Assembly (NCBI GenBank): GCA_050011535.1
Contig: JBEKIX010000007.1
Location: forward strand, 6,316 to 70,315
Direction of reading: 5' to 3'
Length of the DNA stretch: 64,000 nucleotides
DNA from: JAFNAG01 sp050011535
Lineage (GTDB): Bacteria > Acidobacteriota > UBA6911
In this document: positions 16,901 through 24,646 of the stretch, piece by piece
Position numbering within the stretch: position 1 is the stretch's first letter
Layout: each line of letters begins with the position of its first letter
Program-made: the position numbers and the translations under genes
The notes under the pieces: model-generated
Told to the model about the DNA's origin: nothing
The model's database searches: none
The model's input: only the letters and a program-made list of their open reading frames with translations

Positions 16901-17005
16901 CCAGGTGCCGGTTCCATAGCGCACCCCCTGCGATGACAGCGGCGTCAGGGCGCTCAGCAGCAGGACCCAAAGGCAGACGTTTCGCAACAATGCAGTTCTT
17001 ATCAT
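13982..17005 (-). CDS. Large secreted glycoside-hydrolase-like protein (GH123-N/DUF6067-like)
   Basis: 1007 aa with an N-terminal signal (VCLWVLLLSALTPLSSQG). The middle is beta-rich (GEFYAFQIGLFASDADI, GQYRGQVSVTPTGMP) and resembles the N-terminal domain of GH123-type enzymes; the last 350 residues look like a (beta/alpha)8 barrel: KGLRVKIYDTIRELSNHAL, KIDGLYIDDVAFDRTT with a candidate acidic pair, then ALIDLHSANQ and LWFGEYFD. These suggest a secreted polysaccharide-degrading enzyme, but family and catalytic residues are my inference. A GAGG precedes the ATG. The gene stands alone between repeats A4 and A5 and is convergent with the PEP-CTERM gene. Confidence 0.65.
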   Translation of the reverse strand: MIRTALLRNVCLWVLLLSALTPLSSQGVRYGTGTWDAESLGNHRAVLLVREKAETVVATIPWRRRDSEPEKKNIIVVEESTGKRVTNLLRLSINRSSGVMAFQAPNAGAYDVYYLPYVSKGRNYPVVTYQAPEDTADPSWKKTAQAAISRSENTVPLPQAALVEIQSIDQFNSFYPMEVIATPEEVAALLKTNAGRKFLLFPEDRLNPIRMSDDLPQKWIESGPKPELTGEAARGEFYAFQIGLFASDADILDASVRFSDLRGPGGRGSIPAAALRCINTGGINWDGSTFKKTVAVKKGQVQALWCGVQIPKDAAPGQYRGQVSVTPTGMPAQSINLAITVGPDHIPDSGDDEPWRQSRLRWLDSQLAVDDDIVRPFSPIRVSQNKIGILGRSVTLGASGLPAQIESLFSAEVTRIGGNARSLLAAPMELIMEGPGAQRMKWSQGAHKFIKQSDGIVEWRTVNSSGPLKSELSASMEFDGFVQVKITLSAAQPVQVQDIRLEIPLVKEAAPYMMGLGLKGGYRPPSLDWTWDVKKNQDGAWLGDANAGLQFSLRAENYSRPLNTNFYQSKPLNMPPSWFNDGKGRISIRETNGSTLLVSCTSGQRTLQPGRDLHFDFNLLLTPFKPLDTKSQWSTRFFHAFKPIDDVIRAGSNVINVHHANDVNPYINYPFLHQQQMKAYIDEAHQKGLRVKIYDTIRELSNHALELFALRSLGSEIFSQGPGGGFSWLQEHLGSDYIAAWFVPQLKDAAVINSGMSRWHNYYIEGLDWLVRNMKIDGLYIDDVAFDRTTMKRVRKVLDRGRPEALIDLHSANQYNPRDGYANSANLYLEHFPYINRLWFGEYFDPDSPPDFWLIEMSGIPYGLMGEMLQDGGNKWRGMIYGMTCRMPYDGNDPSPVWKVWDDFRIQDSEMIGYWSQRCPVKTGNKDVLATAYVQQGRKTLVSIASWAASDVNVRLSIDWGALGIDPKQAVLSAPEVKDFQPAARFGPDDPIPVPKGKGWLLIVAPR

Positions 17006-17032
17006 CGTGGCATCCTCGGAATGATGAAAATA

Positions 17033-17163
17033 CTAACCTCAAAGGCTCAAAGGACTCGAAGAGCCTCCAAGGAAACCTAACGGATCTGAGGGCGTCGGCT
17101 TCTGTGCCGCTCATTGCCGGAGCCTCTTGGGGGCTCTTTGAGTACTTTGAGTCTTAGAGGTTA
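17033..17163. repeat. Family A palindrome, copy A5
   Basis: Arms ACTAACCTCAAAGGCTC... and ...GTACTTTGAGTCTTAGAGGTTA with loop core GGGCGTCGGCTTC. The loop also has a truncated family H segment (CTGTGCCGCTCATTGCCGG), so A4 and A5 share an insertion history. It lies between divergent genes, where it would be part of the 5' regions. Confidence 0.85.
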
Positions 17164-17271
17164 CCATTAAGACTCCCATGATTCGAAGACTCTATGTTTG
17201 GTTGCATAACGCCCCAAAACAGTGATAAGTGTAGGGCTCTTTAACGGCAACTTCCGGACGGGCTTTGAGTC

Positions 17272-18801
17272 ATGGCGCAGGCATTCGGCGAACCATCCCC
17301 GGTTCCCGCACTCGCGGAAATCGAGATACTGAAATCGATCCTAAACCTTCTTGCCGACGGTGTCCTGGTAGCCAATCAGGATGGCAGGTTCATGTTCATC
17401 AACCGCGCGGCCCATTCTATCCTGGGGATCGCTTCTCAAGGCCTTTCGATGAGCGAGTGGTCGGAAACCTACGAATGTTACCCGCCGGGCGGGGTGACTC
17501 GTATCCCTCCCCATGACCTGCCGCTGGCCCGTGCGCTCTCGGGCGAGTCCGTGGAAGAAATGGAATTATTGATACGCAGTCCGGCTCAGCCCGATGGGGT
17601 TTGGATCATTGCGAAGGCGAGTCCGTTGCGCAACGAAGCGGGAGCGCTCCGCGGCGCGGTCATGGTGTTCCGCGACGTTTCGACAAAAAGAGAGGATGAG
17701 GAGAGGATTCGCACATTCGCGAACGCCGTGGAGCAGACGGCCGACAGCATCGTGATCACCGACAGGAACGGCCTGATCCATTACGTCAATCCCGCGTTCG
17801 AGCAGACCACCGGCTACTCCCGCGAAGAGAGCATCGGCCGCACTCCGGCGATCCTCAAGTCAGGCGTGCACGACGCCGCGTTTTATCGTGATATGTGGGC
17901 CACGATCGTTTCCGGAAAGGCTTTCCGCGGCACCATAGCCAACAAGAAAAAGAACGGCGAGATTTATTTCGCCGAGCAGACGATTACGCCGATACGGGAT
18001 GCCGCCGGCAAGATCACACAGTTCGTCGCGGTGACCAAGGATGTGACGGAGCAGAGAAAGCTGCAGGAGCGCGAGTATCAGATGAAGCTGGCGCGCGCGA
18101 TCCAGCAGCAGTTTTATCGCATCTCCGCCCCGCCGGTCGAGGGGTTCGATATAGCGGGCAGGACATTCCCCGCGGATGAGACCGGAGGAGATTACTTTGA
18201 TTTCATGCCGCTGCCCGATGGGTGCATAGGCATTTTCATCGGAGATGTCAGCGGACACGGAATCTCCTCGGCATTGTTGATGGTCGAGCTGCGCTCCTAC
18301 CTGAGAGCCTTCTCCACAGAGAGCCTTGACATCAGCAAGATACTCCGGCTGGTCAACAGCGCCCTCGTCCGCGACTTGGAGCATGCAAGCTTCGCCACGT
18401 TGTTCCTCTGCCGCCTTCATCCGCCCTCGCGATCGATGATGTACGCGAGCGCCGGCCATGTACCTGGCTACATCCTCGGCGCCGATGGAGCCGTCAAACA
18501 GGTATTGCAGAGCATCGACATCCCGCTGGGAGTGATCCCAGAGCAGACATTCGGCTGCAGCGCAGAGATCAGGCTCGAACCCGGAGAGATTCTGGTGTTG
18601 CTCACAGACGGAATCACGGACACGGAAAGACCGGATGAGACGCAATTCGGTGCCGGCCGCGCGCTCGAGTTCATCCGGGAACATCGCCAGGATAGCGCGC
18701 AGCACATCATGCGCGGCCTTTTTGAGGCTGTGCGCGATTTCGCGGATGGGCTGCCCCAGCGGGACGACATCACTGCCGTCATTTGCAAAATAAACCGGTG
18801 A
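17272..18801 (+). CDS. Dual PAS sensor with SpoIIE/RsbU-type PP2C phosphatase output
   Basis: 509 aa, no membrane segment. PAS domain 1 about 20-140, PAS domain 2 about 145-265 (QTADSIVITDRNGLIHYVNP, GYSREESIGRTP, with PAC end), a short helical linker (AIQQQFYRIS) and a SpoIIE PP2C domain about 300-505. Metal-site motifs are intact: ADETGGDYFDF, IGDVSGHGISS, LTDGITDTERPDETQFG and QRDDITAVI. Proteins of this layout dephosphorylate anti-sigma-antagonists in partner-switching stress pathways; the partner is not adjacent. Its last five codons and stop (KINR, TGA) lie inside the left arm of repeat B2. A class I aminotransferase starts 93 bp downstream, after B2. Confidence 0.88.
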   Translation: MAQAFGEPSPVPALAEIEILKSILNLLADGVLVANQDGRFMFINRAAHSILGIASQGLSMSEWSETYECYPPGGVTRIPPHDLPLARALSGESVEEMELLIRSPAQPDGVWIIAKASPLRNEAGALRGAVMVFRDVSTKREDEERIRTFANAVEQTADSIVITDRNGLIHYVNPAFEQTTGYSREESIGRTPAILKSGVHDAAFYRDMWATIVSGKAFRGTIANKKKNGEIYFAEQTITPIRDAAGKITQFVAVTKDVTEQRKLQEREYQMKLARAIQQQFYRISAPPVEGFDIAGRTFPADETGGDYFDFMPLPDGCIGIFIGDVSGHGISSALLMVELRSYLRAFSTESLDISKILRLVNSALVRDLEHASFATLFLCRLHPPSRSMMYASAGHVPGYILGADGAVKQVLQSIDIPLGVIPEQTFGCSAEIRLEPGEILVLLTDGITDTERPDETQFGAGRALEFIREHRQDSAQHIMRGLFEAVRDFADGLPQRDDITAVICKINR

Positions 18802-18882
18802 CAGCCACCCTATTTCGTCATCTTGCTATGCCCATCTGACATTTAGAATAGCGAAATAGGTTGGCTGTCACCGGTTTATTTT
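18787..18882. repeat. Family B palindrome, copy B2, overlapping a coding end
   Basis: Arms of 31 bp: AAAATAAACCGGTGACAGCC... (18787-18817) and its reverse complement with one mismatch (18852-18882). The left arm encodes the last residues and stop of the PP2C phosphatase, while the right arm ends directly before the ribosome-binding site (GAAGGA) of the aminotransferase. The loop differs from that of B1/B3/B6. Confidence 0.85.
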
Positions 18883-18894
18883 GAAGGAGTGTCG

Positions 18895-20061
18895 ATGGAG
18901 TCGATAAAAATGCAGCGCATTCCGCACTCGGCCATCCGCCTGATGGTCGAGGCCGCGGAGAGAATGGAACGCCAGGGGAGAGAGGTCATTCACCTGGAGA
19001 TTGGCAGGCCCGATTTCGACACGCCCCCACACATCGTCGAAGCCGCCGTGAATGCCCTGCGCGCGGGCAAGCACCACTATTGCCCCAATGCCGGAATACC
19101 GGAATTGCGCCGGGCAATCGCCGGCAAATTCGCCGATGAATATCGGCTTGAATACAACCCCGGCACGGATATCATCGTCACCAACGGCGTGGCGGAGGCG
19201 GTGTATCTGTCGATCGGCGCGCTCCTGAATCCCGGCGACCAGGTGCTGATTCCCGACCCCGGCTGGTTGAACTACGAAGCCAACGCGCTTACCGCTCTCG
19301 TGGAACCGGTCAGTTACACGCTCTCCGCGGCCAACCTGTATCAGCCGGACGTCTCCGAGATCGAGAGCAGGATCACCGGCAGAACGAAGATGATCATCCT
19401 GGTCAGCCCATCCAACCCGGTCGGGTCGGTCACCAAGCCGCAGGTCCTACAGGCGCTTGCCGCGCTTGCGGTGAAACACGATCTGATCGTGGTCAGCGAT
19501 GAGATTTATGAGCGAATCATATACCCTCCCGCCCGGCACAACACCATCGCCCGCCTGCCGGGAATGAAAGAGAGAACGCTGCTTTTAAACGGTTTTTCGA
19601 AGTTCTGGTCGATGACCGGATGGCGCCTCGGGTACGTTCTGGGCCCGAAGGAAATGATCGACCCGATGCTGCGGTACCATCTCTTCATGCTTACTTCCGC
19701 GAACACATTCGCGCAATACGGCGCGGTGGCGGCGCTGACAGGCGACCAGGGCCCGTCGCTCGCCATGGTTGCCACACTGAAGGAGCGCAGAGATTATATG
19801 GCGCCGGCGGTCAACGGGATCCCCGGCTTCTCCTGTCTCATGCCGGAAGGCGCGTTCTATGTGTTCGTCGACGCGCGGCCAACCGGGCTGGATGGGTATC
19901 GGCTGTCTAACCTGCTGCTGGAGGAGGCCGGCGTGGTCACGGTCGCCGGCGAGTGTTTCGGAAGGAACGGCGCCGGGCACATTCGTCTGGCTTTGACGTG
20001 CCCGATCGACAAGCTGCGGCGCGCCGTTGCCAACATGACGCACGTCATGCAAAGCCGGTGA
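18895..20061 (+). CDS. Class I/II PLP aminotransferase (aspartate aminotransferase-like)
   Basis: 388 aa. Fold type I aminotransferase with IHLEIGRPDFDTPPHIVEAA, YCPNAGIPELRRAIA, the Asn of VSPSNPVGS, SDEIYERIIY with the cofactor Asp and Tyr, the Schiff-base Lys in LLNGFSKFWSMTGWRLGY (about residue 230) and the C-terminal carboxylate-binding Arg in GHIRLALTCP. The group includes aspartate, alanine and aromatic aminotransferases, so amino-acid specificity is undetermined. The ATG at 18895 has GAAGGA 7 nt upstream; an in-frame GTG at 18889 is too close to that site. Repeat A6 follows the gene. Confidence 0.87.
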   Translation: MESIKMQRIPHSAIRLMVEAAERMERQGREVIHLEIGRPDFDTPPHIVEAAVNALRAGKHHYCPNAGIPELRRAIAGKFADEYRLEYNPGTDIIVTNGVAEAVYLSIGALLNPGDQVLIPDPGWLNYEANALTALVEPVSYTLSAANLYQPDVSEIESRITGRTKMIILVSPSNPVGSVTKPQVLQALAALAVKHDLIVVSDEIYERIIYPPARHNTIARLPGMKERTLLLNGFSKFWSMTGWRLGYVLGPKEMIDPMLRYHLFMLTSANTFAQYGAVAALTGDQGPSLAMVATLKERRDYMAPAVNGIPGFSCLMPEGAFYVFVDARPTGLDGYRLSNLLLEEAGVVTVAGECFGRNGAGHIRLALTCPIDKLRRAVANMTHVMQSR

Positions 20062-20078
20062 AAGTCGCGACATCTCAT

Positions 20079-20186
20079 TCACCTCGAAGACTCAAAGACT
20101 CGAAGAGCCTCGAAGAAAGCCTATCGGATTGGAAGCCGACGCCTCTTGGAGGCTCTTTGAGTACTTTGAGCCTTAGAGGTTAGCTT
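20079..20186. repeat. Family A palindrome, copy A6, overlapping a coding end
   Basis: Arms TTCACCTCGAAGACTC... and ...GTACTTTGAGCCTTAGAGGTTAGC; loop GCCTATCGGATTGGA then core AGCCGACGCCT then CTTGGAGG. The right end (20173-20186) encodes the last residues and stop of the OPT transporter on the minus strand. It lies between convergent genes. Confidence 0.88.
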
Positions 20187-22059
20187 TTGGGGTCATGGCG
20201 GCGCGGTAGAGAAACAGGCAGCAAAGGAAGATCGCCGCGACGGCAAGCAGAGATCCCGCCATGCCCGGTATGAGCGGCTCCATCGACTTGGGCGCGATGT
20301 TTCCCGCCACGAGGCCGGCGATAAGCACGCCCGCCAATCCTTCGCCGGCTACCAGGCCGGACGCGGCGAGAATTCCGGGATCGCTCTCGCTCCTGGCGGC
20401 GCCTCCTCTTCTGTATTCCACGACGGCGCGCGCGCAGCCGCCGACGTAGATCGACGCCATGGAAGACAACGGCAGATAGACTCCGATGGCGAAGGCAAGA
20501 CCGGACGCGCCGCAGAGAATCCCCGAAAGAGCGACGCCGCCGCCCGTGAGCACAAGCCCCCACGGCAGTTGTCCGGCGAGCACGCCTTCGACAATGGTCT
20601 TCATCAGCGTAGCCTGAGGCGCCGCAAGTTCACGTGAACCGAAGGTGTACGCCGTCCCTAGCAAAAGCACCGTGCCCGCCACCGCCCAACAGGCAAACGA
20701 CGCGCCGATGACCTGGCCGAATTGCTGGCGCGCCGGCGTGGCTCCGACGAGATATCCTGTTTTCAAGTCCTGGGAGATGTCTCCGGCCTTTGACGCGGCG
20801 ATCGCGACGATCGTGCCGACCGTGAGGACCGCGGCGCGCGCGGCGCCGGTCGTCCAGCCGGCGGCAGCAAAGACGGAGGCCACGCCCAGCAAGGTGATCA
20901 GCGCGATGCCGGAAGTCGGTTGTGACGTGACGCCCACGATGCCTACGATGCTCGCGGCCACCGCGACGAACATCACGCCGAATATGCCGACGCCCGCAGC
21001 GCAGATCGCTCTCGGCACGAGTCCCATGCCTCCCGCGAAGATGCCGGGGACCAGGGCCGCTACCGCCACAACCGTGACGATCGTGCCGGCCACGAAGCTC
21101 CCGGGCAAATCGCGTTCCGTTCTCGGAACCTCGGCGGTGGCGGAGTTCCCGCCGGCCTTTCTGAGGCCGCGCGCCACGCTCGCGAACGCCCCGATCATGG
21201 TGGGAAGCCCCCGGAGCACGGTCAGAATCCCCGCGGTGGCCACGGCGCCTGCGCCGATGTATCGAACGTAGCGCGCCCAGATGTCGTTGGTCGTCATCGC
21301 GGAAATCAGACGCTGAGTTTCCGGATACAGCGGCGCCGTCAGACCTCCGCCAATCCATGAGATCAGCGGGATGAGAACCAGAGATGAGACCAGTGAGCCG
21401 GCCACCAGCACGCCTGACTGCCTGTAGCCCAGGATGAATCCGACTGCGACGAGCGCGGGCGCCAACTCCAGGGCGAGCTCGGCATGCGGCAGTATGGGAA
21501 GGGCGGCACTGACGGTGCCGGGCAGGAGAAACACAAGCGACACGAGGAGCTTGATGAGCGCGCCGACGGCCATGCCTCGAAAGATCCAAGCGCTCCCGGT
21601 GGAACCCGCCGTCGTCGCCCTCAGGACCTCGGCGCACGCGGTTCCCTCCGGATAAGGCAACTCGTCGTGGGCTTCCACGATCAGCAGACGCCGCAACGGG
21701 ATCATCGCCGCCAGGCCGAGAATGCCTCCCAGGAAGCACAGCGCCACCATCTCCAGATAGGGAGGAATCATCCCCCAGAGGAAAAGGGCCGGGATGGTGT
21801 AAATCGTCCCGGTGGCCAGCGCCGTGGACGCCGAGCCGATCGTCTGCGAGATGTTGGCTTCGAGGATGCTGCCTTTGGCGCCGAAGAGTTTGAAGATCGC
21901 CACGGTCATCACCGCGGCGGGAATCGAGGCGGAAACGGTCAGTCCGACGCGCAAACCGAGATATGCGTTCGCGGCCCCGAAAACAATGCCGAGCACGATC
22001 CCGGCCGCGACCGCCTTGAGAGTGAATTCAGGAAGAGATGGAGAACCCGGGGAGGCCAT
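20173..22059 (-). CDS. OPT family oligopeptide transporter
   Basis: 628 aa, about 15 hydrophobic segments. N-terminal FTLKAVAAGIVLGIVFGAANAYLGLRVGLTVSASIPAAV and the following QTIGSASTALATGTIYTIPAL are characteristic of the bacterial branch of the oligopeptide transporter superfamily; later PYPEGTACAEVLRA and GTAYTFGSRELAAPQA also fit. These proteins import peptides or metal chelates with protons. AGGAG precedes the ATG. The final residues KANL and the TAA stop are contributed by the outer arm of repeat A6, so the original C-terminus may have been replaced. It is in the same direction as the ccm genes but separated by B3 and A7. Confidence 0.87.
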   Translation of the reverse strand: MASPGSPSLPEFTLKAVAAGIVLGIVFGAANAYLGLRVGLTVSASIPAAVMTVAIFKLFGAKGSILEANISQTIGSASTALATGTIYTIPALFLWGMIPPYLEMVALCFLGGILGLAAMIPLRRLLIVEAHDELPYPEGTACAEVLRATTAGSTGSAWIFRGMAVGALIKLLVSLVFLLPGTVSAALPILPHAELALELAPALVAVGFILGYRQSGVLVAGSLVSSLVLIPLISWIGGGLTAPLYPETQRLISAMTTNDIWARYVRYIGAGAVATAGILTVLRGLPTMIGAFASVARGLRKAGGNSATAEVPRTERDLPGSFVAGTIVTVVAVAALVPGIFAGGMGLVPRAICAAGVGIFGVMFVAVAASIVGIVGVTSQPTSGIALITLLGVASVFAAAGWTTGAARAAVLTVGTIVAIAASKAGDISQDLKTGYLVGATPARQQFGQVIGASFACWAVAGTVLLLGTAYTFGSRELAAPQATLMKTIVEGVLAGQLPWGLVLTGGGVALSGILCGASGLAFAIGVYLPLSSMASIYVGGCARAVVEYRRGGAARSESDPGILAASGLVAGEGLAGVLIAGLVAGNIAPKSMEPLIPGMAGSLLAVAAIFLCCLFLYRAAMTPKANL

Positions 22060-22074
22060 CGTCCAGACTCCTAA

Positions 22075-22165
22075 CGAAATTGGGGACAGTCACCTTCTTT
22101 CGCTATCCATTCGCGAATCTGCCGAGATATTCCCTGCGAAAAAAGGTGACTGTCTCCAATTTCGC
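22075..22165. repeat. Family B palindrome, copy B3
   Basis: Arms CGAAATTGGGGACAGTCACC... and ...GGTGACTGTCTCCAATTTCG; the loop CGCGAATCTGCCGAGATAT is the reverse complement of that in B1. It sits just upstream of the OPT start and abuts repeat fragment A7. Confidence 0.87.
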
Positions 22166-22166
22166 A

Positions 22167-22222
22167 GAAGCCGACGCCTCTTAGAGATTCTTTGCGCTCT
22201 TTGAGTCTTGGCGGTTAGCTTT
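22167..22222. repeat. Family A right half, copy A7
   Basis: Loop core GAAGCCGACGCCTCTT and right arm (AGAGATTCTTTGCGCTC to CTTGGCGGTTAGCTTT) without a left arm; B3 occupies the place where the left arm would be. Possibly truncated by insertion of B3. Confidence 0.8.
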
Positions 22223-22246
22223 AACAGTCGTTCTTGCACGCCGGCC

Positions 22247-22417
22247 TTACGCCTTCTTACGGTTGTCAGGCCGGTGTTCGAGGAATTCTCGCAGATTCCG
22301 GAGCTCATCGCGCAGCTTCTTTTCGCGAGACTGAATCGAAAAGAGATAAATTGCGAGAATGATCCAGATGGCCGCATAAGCCGCGAAGAGATAATGCATC
22401 GTATCGACATTTTCCAT
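22247..22417 (-). CDS. ccmD: CcmD-like small membrane protein of heme export
   Basis: A 56-residue protein, easily missed. It reads MENVDTMHYLFAAYAAIWII then LAIYLFSIQSREKKLRDELR and ends in a Lys/Arg-rich tail (HRPDNRKKA). One N-terminal transmembrane helix followed by a charged cytoplasmic helix is exactly the CcmD pattern; CcmD stabilises the CcmABC complex and helps release heme-loaded CcmE. Its position, 17 bp after ccmC in the same direction, with AAGGAAGG as ribosome-binding site, supports the assignment more than sequence similarity can at this length. It is the last gene of the ccmABCD run; A7 follows. Confidence 0.78.
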   Translation of the reverse strand: MENVDTMHYLFAAYAAIWIILAIYLFSIQSREKKLRDELRNLREFLEHRPDNRKKA

Positions 22418-22434
22418 GGCAACTCAATCCTTCC

Positions 22435-23124
22435 TTAGCGCACAAGATTCGCAGCGCGCTCCAGCCGTTCCAGTTCCACGCGCGCAGATTCCAGGAACAG
22501 GCGCCGGCGGATCACGTAAACGAGGAGCACAAGAAAGACCAGCGAACAGGTCAAAAACGCGGGCACCATCGCGGGATCAATTCCCCCCTTCTCGATCATC
22601 GCCGACGGATGCATGTCACGCCACCAGCGGATGGAAAAAAATACGATGGGTGCGTCGAGAAAGGCGATGATGCCGAAAACCGCGGACATGACGGCCCTTC
22701 TCTCGGGATCGGGCACGTACGCGCGCACCAGCATGTACGCCAGATAGAGCAACCAGAGGACCAGCGACGACGTCAGACGCGGCGACCACGTCCACCAGAC
22801 GAACCAGACCGGTTTTGCCCAAATTGGCCCTGTCACCAGGACGATCATGAAAAACATCACGCCCACCTCCGCGGCGGAGAGCGCGAGGCTGTCCCACTTG
22901 CGGTCCTTCTTGATCAAATACATCACTGAAGCCACGAAGTTCGCGGCGAACGCGAGCAAGCCGACGATCCCGGACGGCACATGAAAGTAGAAGATGCGCT
23001 GGAGATCTCCCATGGTGCGCTCGCGCGGGGCGCCGAGAAAGGCCATGTAGAGAGCCAGGATCATGCCGATCAGGAGAATTCCCAGGAGAAAAGCATCGAG
23101 TTTTTTTTGCTTCGTCAGATCCAT
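22435..23124 (-). CDS. ccmC: Heme exporter protein CcmC (CcsA/WWD family)
   Basis: 229 aa with six transmembrane helices. The Trp-rich WWD segment (GPIWAKPVWFVWWTWSPRL) lies in the periplasmic loop, with the first His ligand region in IFYFHVPSGIVG and a later one in WWRDMHPSA. CcmC places heme on CcmE with the help of CcmABD. It starts 3 bp after ccmB and is followed 17 bp later by ccmD, so ccmA-B-C-D form one unit. Length and topology match the family. Confidence 0.94.
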   Translation of the reverse strand: MDLTKQKKLDAFLLGILLIGMILALYMAFLGAPRERTMGDLQRIFYFHVPSGIVGLLAFAANFVASVMYLIKKDRKWDSLALSAAEVGVMFFMIVLVTGPIWAKPVWFVWWTWSPRLTSSLVLWLLYLAYMLVRAYVPDPERRAVMSAVFGIIAFLDAPIVFFSIRWWRDMHPSAMIEKGGIDPAMVPAFLTCSLVFLVLLVYVIRRRLFLESARVELERLERAANLVR

Positions 23125-23127
23125 GGC

Positions 23128-23799
23128 TCAATCCTCCAGAACAAAGTCGAACATCAGATAGGATACGGTCCCGAAGATGACGGTGAATGTAGTCATGATG
23201 GCGAGCGGAAGCTTCAAGGCGCGGTAATCCGGACCGTTGAGGATGATGTTCGTCGCCTCGACCGCATTGACGAGGATGGGCAGCACCACGGGAAAGAGGA
23301 TGAGGGGAAGCAGCACTTCCCTCATTCTGGTATTGACCGAGATCGCGGACAATAGCGTCCCTACCGCCGTAAAACCGAGCGTTCCAACAGAGAATACCAG
23401 AATCAGCCAGGGAATCTCGGACCAGACGGTCAGGTTGAAAAAAATCAGGCTGCAGACGAAGATCGCGATTTCCGCGATGAACATGAAGATCGCGGCCGCC
23501 AGCGTCTTTCCGAGGTAAACGATGCCGCGGTCCATCGGCGCCATCAGCAATCCCTGCAGGCAGCTGTTTTCCTTCTCGGAAGCGAACATCCGGTTGAGAC
23601 CGAGAGTGCCGGAAAACACGAACGACACCCAAAGCACGCCGGGCACAGCCGTCCGGATCGAGTCCCGCAAGGACTCGAGCGCGAAATTGAAGACCACGAG
23701 CACGACGATGCCGAAGAAAAGCATGGCGTTGAGGGAGTCTTTCGTGCGCAACTCGATGAGAAGGTCCTTGCGAAGGACCGCCCATACTTTACCCAGCAT
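23128..23799 (-). CDS. ccmB: Heme exporter protein CcmB, ABC permease subunit
   Basis: 223 aa, six hydrophobic helices. Typical CcmB features are the N-terminal VLRKDLLIELRTKDSLNAML, the SFVFSGTLGLNRMFASEKEN segment and EIPWLILVFSVGTLGFTAVGTLLSA. It forms the membrane part of the CcmAB ATPase, which releases heme-CcmE from CcmC. The start codon is one base beyond the ccmA stop, so translation is coupled. Assignment is secure from sequence and order. Confidence 0.93.
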   Translation of the reverse strand: MLGKVWAVLRKDLLIELRTKDSLNAMLFFGIVVLVVFNFALESLRDSIRTAVPGVLWVSFVFSGTLGLNRMFASEKENSCLQGLLMAPMDRGIVYLGKTLAAAIFMFIAEIAIFVCSLIFFNLTVWSEIPWLILVFSVGTLGFTAVGTLLSAISVNTRMREVLLPLILFPVVLPILVNAVEATNIILNGPDYRALKLPLAIMTTFTVIFGTVSYLMFDFVLED

Positions 23800-23800
23800 C

Positions 23801-24496
23801 TCAGCACTCCTCCGTGAGGTCTCGGTAACGGCGTTGAAATTCCTCCAGAGTCGATGCCTTGCGAGCGAGGTCGAGCGCGACCCCGCCTTTTTCGATCACG
23901 ACCAACCGGTCCGCGAGAGCGTATCCGAGCGGCACATCATGGATGGCCATGAGGCAGGTTCTCCCGTGAGAGCGCGCTTCGTCGAGGTAGTTCGTAAGGA
24001 GTTCCGTTCCTTCGCGATCGAGCCCGGTGAACGGCTCGTCCAGCAGCAGCACGGCCGGATCGTGAAGAAAGGCGCGCGCAATCGCGAGACGCTGCTGCAT
24101 GCCGCGCGAGTAGTTGCGCACCGGCTCGCGCGCCCGCCCGGCAAGGCCCACGCGGGAAATGCGTCTCTCTAGGTCCGCGTCCGCGCAAGACAAATCGAGG
24201 AGCCGCGCATAGAAGCGCAGGTTCTCCAGCGCGGTCAGGTCAAGATAGAGCGCGGTGTTGTGCGAGAGGTAGCCCGTAAAACCGCGCGCGTCCAGGCTTC
24301 CGGGCCTGGAACCTCGAATCCGGACGCTTCCCGCGGATGGACGTGAAAGACCCGCCAGGATCCGCAGGAGTGTGGTTTTGCCGGCGCCGTTGCGTCCGAA
24401 GAGCGCGATGAATTGCCCATCGGAAACGTCGAGGTGCAGATCTCGCAGTGCCGAGAAACGCCCGAAATATTTCGCCAGCCCCTGGACTTCAATCAT
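23801..24496 (-). CDS. ccmA: Heme exporter ATP-binding protein CcmA
   Basis: 231 aa ABC ATPase: Walker A GRNGAGKTT (34-42), signature NYSRGMQQRLAIARA (128-142), Walker B AVLLLDEPFTGLD, and the switch His in MAIHDVPLG. Paired with CcmB it energises release of heme-CcmE. First gene of the ccmABCD run; repeat A8 lies upstream, separating it from the CpR-domain gene. The signature (YSRGM) is the CcmA-type variant rather than LSGGQ. Confidence 0.93.
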   Translation of the reverse strand: MIEVQGLAKYFGRFSALRDLHLDVSDGQFIALFGRNGAGKTTLLRILAGLSRPSAGSVRIRGSRPGSLDARGFTGYLSHNTALYLDLTALENLRFYARLLDLSCADADLERRISRVGLAGRAREPVRNYSRGMQQRLAIARAFLHDPAVLLLDEPFTGLDREGTELLTNYLDEARSHGRTCLMAIHDVPLGYALADRLVVIEKGGVALDLARKASTLEEFQRRYRDLTEEC

Positions 24497-24525
24497 CTTT
24501 TTCCGGAAATAACTTAAGACGAAAG

Positions 24526-24634
24526 CGAACCTCGAAGGCTCAAAGGGCTCGAAGAGCCTCGAAGAAAGCCTATCGGGTCAGAAAGCGTCGGTTTCTTGGA
24601 GGCTCTTTGAGTTTTTCGAGTCTTTGAGGTTAGC
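24526..24634. repeat. Family A palindrome, copy A8
   Basis: Arms GCGAACCTCGAAGGCTC... and ...GAGTCTTTGAGGTTAGC; loop GCCTATCGGGTCAGAA then core AGCGTCGGTT. Placed between the CpR-domain gene and ccmA, both on the minus strand, so it would lie within or between transcripts of one gene group. Confidence 0.87.
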
Positions 24635-24646
24635 TGCCTCCTCTGG

